Shown here piece after piece: positions 32,020 to 37,790 of a stretch of 37,790 bases of DNA. The translations under genes were made by a program, and so were the position numbers. The DNA lies in assembly GCA_031553655.1 (NCBI GenBank), contig JAVBLG010000030.1:1-37790 (forward strand). The letters are read 5' to 3'. Source of the DNA: JAVBLG01 sp031553655 (lineage in GTDB: Bacteria > Desulfobacterota > Desulfovibrionia > Desulfovibrionales > Desulfovibrionaceae). The first letter of the stretch is position 1, and every line of letters begins with the position of its first letter. The notes under the pieces are model-generated. The model saw only the letters and a list, made by a program, of their open reading frames with translations. It made no database searches and was not told the origin of the DNA.

Positions 32020-32661
32020 CTATTTTTTTATTTTTTCGCTGCTGCGTACTTCCACGGCCTTGGCTTTTACCCGTTCGGTAAGTTGTTCGGGAGTACCTCG
32101 GCCGAGAATGTCCTGAAATTGAGTGCGGTAATTTTTGACCATGCTTACTCCCTCGATCAGCACGTCGTACACTACCCAGGTATTGTTTTTGAGCATCATG
32201 CGGTAGGCCACTGGCAGAGCGCTGCCGTTTTTTAGGATAAGCGACGTTCTCACTTCCACGCGGTCTTTGGCGTCGTTGGAAATTTCGCCGTTATATGTGA
32301 TTTGCTCACCGTTGTAACCGTCAATTTTATCGAGATAGGTAGCTTTCAGCAGGTCGGCAAAGGCGTTGATGAAATTTTGCTTCTGAGCGGGGGAGAAAGA
32401 CTTCCAGTTAATTCCCACCGTGCGCGAAGAAAATTCGTCAAAATCAAAAATCCGGCTTACTTTTTCTTCTATACTGGCGCGTAGAGGCGCTCTTGAGGCT
32501 TCGGAAGAATAGGCCGGATTTTTTATGATATTAAGAATTTCAGTCACGGAGCGCTCAAGCGTCTTTCTGGCGTCGGGCACGGTCGCAAGGGCCGTTTGGG
32601 CGACGGACAAAATAAGACTGCATAAAAGCAGCGCTACAGCAAAAGTTGTTTTAATACGCAT
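32020..32661 (-). CDS. mlaC: Periplasmic phospholipid-binding protein MlaC
   Basis: A 213-residue soluble shuttle that carries phospholipid between MlaA at the outer membrane and MlaFED at the inner membrane. It has a Sec signal (about 1-26, ending QTALA), then the MlaC fold with FDFDEFSSRTVG, FINAFADLLKATYLDKIDGY and WVVYDVLIEGVSMVKNYRTQF. The ATG overlaps the mlaD stop by one base (TAATG), so translation is coupled. Confidence 0.92.
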   Translation of the reverse strand: MRIKTTFAVALLLCSLILSVAQTALATVPDARKTLERSVTEILNIIKNPAYSSEASRAPLRASIEEKVSRIFDFDEFSSRTVGINWKSFSPAQKQNFINAFADLLKATYLDKIDGYNGEQITYNGEISNDAKDRVEVRTSLILKNGSALPVAYRMMLKNNTWVVYDVLIEGVSMVKNYRTQFQDILGRGTPEQLTERVKAKAVEVRSSEKIKK

Positions 32662-33104
32662 TATACACCTCCAAAAGCGAATTTGCCGATAATGGATTCA
32701 AGATCCACCGCCGATTCTGTCTCTGTAATTTCTCCCCCATGGGGAATGATGGAATTTGAGCCACCGGGGGAAATGCTGATATATTTGTCGCCTATGAGAC
32801 CGCTGGTCTTCACAGAGGCGATACTGTCTTCACCGAGCGAGAGGTCTTTTTTCAGGCTTAGGGAAACAACAGCTTGAGCTTTGGCCGGATCAAGAGTAAT
32901 TCCGGCCACCTTACCCACCATCACTCCGGCTATTTCCACGTCGGCCCCGGTACGCAGGCCGGCCACCGAGTTGAAACGGGCTTTGAGCATGTACCCGTCA
33001 CTGGACATGACTTCCATGCGTCCCAACTTGATGGTCATGTAGGCTATGCACAAAAGGCCTAACAAAACAAAAAAACCGACGGATGCTTCACGATATGCAC
33101 TCAT
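32661..33104 (-). CDS. mlaD: MlaD, MCE-domain subunit
   Basis: 147 residues. One N-terminal membrane helix (about 7-25) anchors a single MCE domain (about 38-118; LKARFNSVAGLRTGADVEIAGVMVGKV) that forms the periplasmic ring of the MlaFED complex and guides lipid through it. The end, SAVDLESIIGKFAFGG, is the short C-terminal helix of MlaD. GGAG precedes the ATG at 33104. Confidence 0.93.
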   Translation of the reverse strand: MSAYREASVGFFVLLGLLCIAYMTIKLGRMEVMSSDGYMLKARFNSVAGLRTGADVEIAGVMVGKVAGITLDPAKAQAVVSLSLKKDLSLGEDSIASVKTSGLIGDKYISISPGGSNSIIPHGGEITETESAVDLESIIGKFAFGGV

Positions 33105-33233
33105 TGGTCAATCTCCAGACAAAGAAATACTATGTCAAGTAATGGATCAAGTTTCAAGCCATAAAATTTCAAACTGCCCGCACTATGCTTGAGAGGCGTT
33201 AGAATGTTTTGCTGATTTCATTTGCAAAGAGCT

Positions 33234-34118
33234 CTAGCTGTCCAGCCACTCCCGCAGAGCCGCGCGCACGTCGGGGTTCGGCGGAGCGGCGGTTCCGACA
33301 GCCGAAGCCTCAATACTTCTGGTCAGAAAACGCCGTAAATACGGATCGTCGGAACGCTTCAATTCCTCAGCCTCTCCCGCAAAAAGTGCCGTGCCTTGTC
33401 CAAGTACCAGCACATGATCGGCAATGGCGTTCAGGCTGGCCAGATCGTGGCTTACCACAATAATGGTCATATCTGGATAGTGCCCGCGCATATCCAGAAG
33501 CAACTGATCCATACGCGCGGCAGTAATGGGATCGAGCCCGGAAGTGGGCTCGTCGCACAGCAGTATGGGGGGTTCGGTTATGATGGCTCGGGCCAGACCA
33601 GCTCTTTTGCGCATGCCGCCGGATAATTGATTGGGAAAATACTCGGCAAAGTCAGCCAGGCCAACCAGTTCAAGGGCGCGCATCACAGCCGCGCGCAAGG
33701 TTTTGCGCTCAAGCTTCGTATGCTCGGTGAGGGGAAGAGAAATGTTTTCCGCCAGAGTGAGAGCGCCCAGCAGTGCCCCATCCTGAAAAAGCACGCCCAT
33801 ACGGCGGCGCAATCGTCGGAATTCTCTGCCCGACAATTTGAAAAGATCGTGTCCACCCACGACAATTCTGCCCTTTTGCGGCCGCGACAGCCCGATGATG
33901 TGTCGCAGCAAGGTAGATTTGCCGCAGCCGGATTCACCCAGAAAAAAATTGACTCTGCCCGCAGGAATGTAGGCGTTTACCTCGGAAAGAACCGTTTTTT
34001 CGCCATAGCCGACAGAAAGCTCCTCAAGCTTTATATCCCAGCCTTGATCCGGCGCGCTTTTAACGGGCACGGCCGATTGCCCGATGGAATTATCCGCAAT
34101 CATTTCGCTTTCAGTCAT
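33234..34118 (-). CDS. mlaF: MlaF, phospholipid ABC transporter ATPase
   Basis: A 294-residue ATPase that drives the inner-membrane MlaFED lipid transporter. Walker A is GESGCGKST (near 59-67), followed by the Q-loop FQDGALLGALTLAENI typical of MlaF, signature LSGGMRKRAGLARAI, Walker B LLCDEPTSGLDP and H-loop VVSHDL. The N-terminal ~28 residues precede the usual start of the domain. AGGA sits directly against the ATG at 34118, so the ATG at 34103 is also possible. It is 80 bases after mlaE and 129 bases before mlaD. Confidence 0.93.
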   Translation of the reverse strand: MTESEMIADNSIGQSAVPVKSAPDQGWDIKLEELSVGYGEKTVLSEVNAYIPAGRVNFFLGESGCGKSTLLRHIIGLSRPQKGRIVVGGHDLFKLSGREFRRLRRRMGVLFQDGALLGALTLAENISLPLTEHTKLERKTLRAAVMRALELVGLADFAEYFPNQLSGGMRKRAGLARAIITEPPILLCDEPTSGLDPITAARMDQLLLDMRGHYPDMTIIVVSHDLASLNAIADHVLVLGQGTALFAGEAEELKRSDDPYLRRFLTRSIEASAVGTAAPPNPDVRAALREWLDS

Positions 34119-34198
34119 TCCTATAGGACTTTACTTTTGACATTACTCGTTACCTGAAGCTGTTTTTCGCATCTTAGATTGGTTACTATTTCAAAACT

Positions 34199-35002
34199 TT
34201 ACAACAAAAACGAGGTCAGCGCGTAGTCGGCCACAAGGATGAGCACACAGGAAATAACTACGGCCGAGGTGGTGGCATTGCCCACACCCTCGGGGCCGAT
34301 GCCGTCGCGTCGCATATGCGTATAGTAACCCTGGTGGCAGCAAACCGCAGAAACCAGCACTGCAAAAACCACCGATTTCAGAAAGCCCCCGGATATATCG
34401 CTCATATTCACGCTGCTGGCGATGCGGTGAAAATAGGCCCCTTCATTTATGCCCAGCAGTAGAACGCCTGTGAGATAGCCGCCGATTATGCCGATAACGT
34501 CAAAAATAGCGGTAAGTATGGGAAAGGCGATGAGCGAGGCTATGAAGCGCGGGCTGACCAGATATCCGATCGAGTTGATGTCCATAACATCAAGGGCGTC
34601 AATTTGATCTGTTATGCGCATTACACCTATTTCGGCGGCCATGGATGAACCGGCGCGCCCGGTTATCATTATGGCCGTGAGCACCGGTCCCAGCTCCCGG
34701 ATCAGAGTCAATGACACCGCCGCGCCGAGCAGGCCCACGGAACCGAATTTGACCAGCGTGTAATACCCCTGCAAACCCAGCACCATGCCGGTAAAAATGC
34801 CTATGAGCATGATAACGAAAAGGGACTTGAACCCGATTATATACACTTGGCGCACCACTTTGGAAAGCAGGTGTGCCGTTGTAAAAATGTGCCTGAAGCC
34901 GGACATGGTGAACAGAAACATGCTCCCCAGGCCGTTAAGCATACCAATGAACATGCGGCCTACGGCAGCGCAAAAGTTAACGGTAATAATGTACGCGGAC
35001 AT
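34199..35002 (-). CDS. mlaE: MlaE, phospholipid ABC transporter permease
   Basis: A 267-residue inner-membrane permease of MlaFED. Family landmarks are GIFTGMVLGLQGYYTL, the strictly conserved LIRELGPVLTAIMITGRAGSSMAAEIG and the end region GNATTSAVVISC. Five to six membrane helices are visible. The start ATG at 35002 is 4 bases after the SPOR gene stop. Its ribosome site (TAAG) is weak, so translation may depend on coupling; a longer frame into the SPOR gene is rejected. Confidence 0.93.
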   Translation of the reverse strand: MSAYIITVNFCAAVGRMFIGMLNGLGSMFLFTMSGFRHIFTTAHLLSKVVRQVYIIGFKSLFVIMLIGIFTGMVLGLQGYYTLVKFGSVGLLGAAVSLTLIRELGPVLTAIMITGRAGSSMAAEIGVMRITDQIDALDVMDINSIGYLVSPRFIASLIAFPILTAIFDVIGIIGGYLTGVLLLGINEGAYFHRIASSVNMSDISGGFLKSVVFAVLVSAVCCHQGYYTHMRRDGIGPEGVGNATTSAVVISCVLILVADYALTSFLL

Positions 35003-35006
35003 GAGC

Positions 35007-35783
35007 TTACTTTTTACCCACGGGCTTCTTGCCGCGTTGCAGAGGTTGGCCAAGGCCCATTTCGCCAAAAGATTGGCGCACGCCTTTGGCGCTGTCTTCC
35101 GTACCTCGGTAAAGCACCATAACTTTTATGAGTTTGCCGCTTTTTTCCACACGTGAACGCAGACCTTGTCCTTCAAGTCTTGCCCTTAGTTTGTCCACGG
35201 AGTCCATATCTTTGAAAGTAGCCACCTGCCAGGTGTAATCAAATTGATTTTGCTTGGGCTGGGGAGGAACGGCAGGCTGCTTTGCCGGTTGCGACGCCGT
35301 AGGCTGAATCGCAGGTGGCGGTGTGGTCCCCTGAGTTGAAGCTTGGGAAGCAGGGGTTCCAGCGCCGCCCTGTACAGCAGCCATGGAATTGGACAGAGGG
35401 CGCATCTTGGGATCGTTGACGTTTTTGGCTGGGGCTGGGGCGGAAACGCCCTTTTCGCCAGGTTTTCCTTTGAGTGAAGTCATGAACCCCAAATCTTCGG
35501 GTTTCATTACTTCACCCTTGGGGATTTGTTCGCTGATATTGGGTGGGGCCGTCTGAGCCTTGCGCTCGTCGGGCAGCAGCGAAGCCAGTTGAGGTACTTT
35601 TTTCTCGGGGTTATATCCGCGTCCCACCATTACGCCCAGCACAAAAGACCAGGCAATGCCTATAAAAAGCACAATACCGGCCGTAACCAGGGCGGAAAAA
35701 GTGAGTTTTATATTGAAAGTTCTTTTGCTCAGAGGGTCGCCGCCTCTGCGCATGGATTCCACTGAACTGAAGGGATTGGCCAT
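35007..35783 (-). CDS. SPOR-domain membrane protein
   Basis: 258 residues. A short cytoplasmic N-terminus and one membrane helix (about 27-52, TFSALVTAGIVLFIGIAWSF) are followed by a Pro/Gln/Thr-rich linker and a SPOR domain (about 183-245; FDYTWQVATFKDMDSVDKLRARL and LIKVMVLYRGTEDSA). SPOR domains bind denuded septal peptidoglycan, so a role in division or envelope work is likely, but the exact function is not known. GAGGA precedes the ATG at 35783. It stands between argS and mlaE, as often in delta-proteobacteria. Confidence 0.88.
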   Translation of the reverse strand: MANPFSSVESMRRGGDPLSKRTFNIKLTFSALVTAGIVLFIGIAWSFVLGVMVGRGYNPEKKVPQLASLLPDERKAQTAPPNISEQIPKGEVMKPEDLGFMTSLKGKPGEKGVSAPAPAKNVNDPKMRPLSNSMAAVQGGAGTPASQASTQGTTPPPAIQPTASQPAKQPAVPPQPKQNQFDYTWQVATFKDMDSVDKLRARLEGQGLRSRVEKSGKLIKVMVLYRGTEDSAKGVRQSFGEMGLGQPLQRGKKPVGKK

Positions 35784-35872
35784 ATTTTGTCCTCATTCCA
35801 ATGCTGAACTGAAAGCGCGATTTTTCGCGCCGCAGCCGGAGCCCTGGCATATGACTCCGAATATTATCGGAA

Positions 35873-37525
35873 TTACATTATTTCAGGAGCCTCAACGCCC
35901 ACCAGATCAAGACCGTTGCGCAAAACAGACTTTACGGCTCTGAGCAGCAGAAGGCGCGCTATGGCCGTGTTGTTGTCATCCACCAGAACCTGGTGTTTGG
36001 AGTAATAGCTGTGCAGGCAGGCCGCCAGTTCCATAAGATAGTGGCTGATGTGATGCGGGGCCAAGGCCAGCGCCGCTGATTCGGCCGTGTCTTCAAAACG
36101 TTCCAGAAAGCGCAGCAGGGTCAGGTCTTCCTGGTTGCCCAGAGGGGCCAGAAGCACTGCGTCCGACTCCGGCGGCAGGGTCAGGCCACGTTCTTCCGCC
36201 CGGCGCATTACCGAGCATATGCGCGCATGGGCGTATTGCACATAGTAAACCGGATTGTCCATAGTGCGCTGTTTGACCAAATCGAGGTCAAAATCAAGCG
36301 GGCTGTCGCTTTTGCGGTAAAGGAACATGAACCGGGCCGCATCGGTGCCCGTGTCGCGGATTACATCGGCCAGAGTTTCAAATTTCCCCGCCCTGGTGGA
36401 CATGCTGATAGGTTGGCCCTTTTCAATGAGGTTTACGAGCTGGATGAGCAAAACGTCAAAATCTTCTTGTTTACGGCCTATGGCTGCGATGGCCGCGCGC
36501 ATGCGCGGCACGTAGCCGTGGTGGTCCGCGCCGAGCACATTGATGACCCAGTCGAATCCGCGCCGGTATTTGTCTATATGATAGGCTATGTCCGAGGCGA
36601 AATAGGTGAGGGTTCCGTCAGATTTACGCAAAACCCGGTCTTGATCGTCGCCAAAGCGCGAAGTGGCAAACCATAACGCGCCGTCCTTGTCATAGGTGAG
36701 CCCGGCTTCAGCCAGTTCATTAAAGGCGCTTTCCACCGCGCCTTTGTCTACCAGGCTTTTTTCCGTATACCACACATTGTGGCTCACCTTGAAATCGGCC
36801 AGATCTTTTTTTATTCCGTCAAGAATCTGGTTCATAGCGTATTCGTAGCAGATATCCTGCCCTTTGTCCGGAGGGAGAGAGGGCAGGGAGGGGTTGCGGG
36901 CCAGCATTTCTCGGGCGATATCCACGATGTATTCGCCGCGATAAAAATCTTCGGGAATTTCAACTTCCTTACCGGCGAGTTCCTGAATGCGCAGCCAAAC
37001 CGAAAAACCCAGAAGGCGCATCTGCCTTCCGGCATCATTTATATAATATTCCCTTGTGGTATCAAACCCGGCAAAATTCAGCAGACGGGCCACTGCGTCA
37101 CCAACGGCCGCGCCGCGTCCGTGTCCGATGTGCAGCGGCCCGGTGGGGTTGGCCGAAACAAATTCCACCTGAGCTTTGCGTCCGGCCCCGGCTTTTGAAG
37201 AGCCGTAGCAAGCACCGCCTCGTTCCACATCGGGGATGACGCCAAGCCAGAAATCAGTTTTAAAGGTAAAGTTCAGAAAACCAGGGCCGGCAATGTCCAC
37301 TTTGGCCACGCCCGGAGCCTTCGCCGCGATTTTTCCACAAATGTCCTCGGCCACGACCCTTGGGGGTTTCTGGCATTCCTTGGATAGAACCATAGCCAAG
37401 TTGCAGGAAAGATCACCGTGCTGCGGATCTTTGGGCGGGGCGATCACCGCTTTTTCGGGCCAGGAAAGGCCCATTTCATTTACAATGGCTTTAAGGGCGA
37501 TGCTTATTTCATTGGTGGCGCGCAT
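35873..37525 (-). CDS. argS: Arginyl-tRNA synthetase
   Basis: A 550-residue class I aminoacyl-tRNA synthetase. The N-terminal Add-1 domain is followed by the nucleotide-binding HIGH motif in VSANPTGPLHIGHGRGAAVGD (His and Gly near 132-136). Later come the YINDAGRQM motif and, at the C-terminus, the anticodon-binding domain (ARICSVMRR and PHHISHYLMELAACLHSYY). Full length and an essential gene. No strong ribosome site is seen for the ATG at 37525 (AGG about 14 bases upstream). First gene of the series leading to the mla genes. Confidence 0.97.
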   Translation of the reverse strand: MRATNEISIALKAIVNEMGLSWPEKAVIAPPKDPQHGDLSCNLAMVLSKECQKPPRVVAEDICGKIAAKAPGVAKVDIAGPGFLNFTFKTDFWLGVIPDVERGGACYGSSKAGAGRKAQVEFVSANPTGPLHIGHGRGAAVGDAVARLLNFAGFDTTREYYINDAGRQMRLLGFSVWLRIQELAGKEVEIPEDFYRGEYIVDIAREMLARNPSLPSLPPDKGQDICYEYAMNQILDGIKKDLADFKVSHNVWYTEKSLVDKGAVESAFNELAEAGLTYDKDGALWFATSRFGDDQDRVLRKSDGTLTYFASDIAYHIDKYRRGFDWVINVLGADHHGYVPRMRAAIAAIGRKQEDFDVLLIQLVNLIEKGQPISMSTRAGKFETLADVIRDTGTDAARFMFLYRKSDSPLDFDLDLVKQRTMDNPVYYVQYAHARICSVMRRAEERGLTLPPESDAVLLAPLGNQEDLTLLRFLERFEDTAESAALALAPHHISHYLMELAACLHSYYSKHQVLVDDNNTAIARLLLLRAVKSVLRNGLDLVGVEAPEIM

Positions 37526-37587
37526 TACTGTGATTTTGCCTGTTCTGGTTGTTGTGGTTTATGGTTTGCCAAGTGCACATCTTTATA

Positions 37588-37615
37588 AGTATAGAACTTT
37601 TCTAAAAAAAAGCAA
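37588..37615 (-). promoter_or_regulatory. Possible argS promoter
   Basis: On the minus strand TTGCTT (37615 to 37610), 16 bases, TATACT (37593 to 37588). The -10 has one mismatch; the -35 only matches in TTG. It would give a leader of about 55 bases before argS. Confidence 0.4.
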
Positions 37616-37618
37616 TAT

Positions 37619-37741
37619 TTATGAAAATACTTCAACTTGGGACAAGTCGCTTATATTTTCGGTGCTTATGGATTTGTCCAGTTCTTCTCCAGAAACAGGT
37701 GCAAACCCATCAAGATTGGGCTTGAACAATTTGCTCAGCAC
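37619..37741 (-). CDS. Possible 40-residue protein or gene remnant at the window end
   Basis: A GTG-started frame whose product, LSKLFKPNLDGFAPVSGEEL in its first part, reads like a real protein. No ribosome site is seen and the frame is closed upstream by a stop at about 37779. It could be a small gene, or the tail of a larger gene broken by a frameshift. No family recognised. Confidence 0.2.
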   Translation of the reverse strand: MLSKLFKPNLDGFAPVSGEELDKSISTENISDLSQVEVFS

Positions 37742-37790
37742 ATACATGGGGCCTATTTACAACCACTTTATTATTACGTCATGCCATTGT

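Overview
The window looks like a chromosomal segment of a Desulfovibrionaceae-type sulfate-reducing bacterium. This is inferred from gene content, not from a marker gene. The supporting genes are a selenocysteine formate dehydrogenase linked to a multihaem cytochrome and two quinol-oxidase-like membrane proteins, a eukaryote-like 6-phosphofructo-2-kinase/fructose-2,6-bisphosphatase, a class A beta-lactamase, a FeoB-associated Cys-rich protein and a full Mla lipid-transport operon. The cell is Gram-negative, since an autotransporter, an outer-membrane lipoprotein MlaA and Tat and Sec signals are present.

Layout. 1-2240 (+): a G10/C10 inverted repeat, the bifunctional sugar-phosphate kinase/phosphatase and an overlapping beta-lactamase. 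2273-5706 (-): a small Cys-containing protein, an orphan OppD-type ATPase and a dCache-type chemoreceptor. 5975-9075 (+): a Fur-box promoter, a FeoB-associated protein, feoA, feoB and a terminator. 9099-14512: a compact type II-C CRISPR-Cas locus. It has a 9-repeat array read on +, cas9-cas1-cas2 on -, and a tracrRNA on + just upstream of cas9. 14568-15948 (-): the two subunits of a 3-oxoacid/acetate CoA-transferase. 15949-16501: a structured gap with one well-supported 27-residue peptide gene and the acs promoter. 16502-18514 (+): acetyl-CoA synthetase. 18800-21874 (+): a subtilase autotransporter. 21882-22247 (-): dgkA. 22379-30511 (-): a large inverted repeat, then (in reverse gene order) formate dehydrogenase beta, formate dehydrogenase alpha (UGA = Sec), an 11-haem-site cytochrome, a CydA-like protein with a C-terminal cytochrome c domain, and a second polytopic membrane protein. 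30512-31053: a repeat-bearing gap. 31054-37525 (-): argS, a SPOR protein and mlaE-F-D-C-A.

How the genes work together. The formate dehydrogenase group reads as one periplasmic formate-oxidation module passing electrons through a membrane-anchored multihaem cytochrome to a membrane quinone-reactive pair. Acetyl-CoA synthetase and the CoA-transferase both handle acetate/acyl-CoA. The Feo group imports ferrous iron under probable Fur control. The Mla group traffics phospholipid between the membranes.

Most distinctive signals. (1) The tracrRNA can be placed by a 29-nt anti-repeat matching 25/29 positions of the repeat complement. It also carries a 12-nt copy of repeat-sense sequence that could fold back on its own anti-repeat. 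(2) A 27-residue amphipathic peptide gene has a perfect Shine-Dalgarno sequence. (3) A dispersed ~50-nt element has two copies starting exactly at the TAG stop codons of acs and the formate dehydrogenase beta gene. (4) A perfect 16-bp stem is built on G10/C10 tracts. No clearly new multigene system was found. The CRISPR locus is a recognisable type II-C system with some unusual RNA features.
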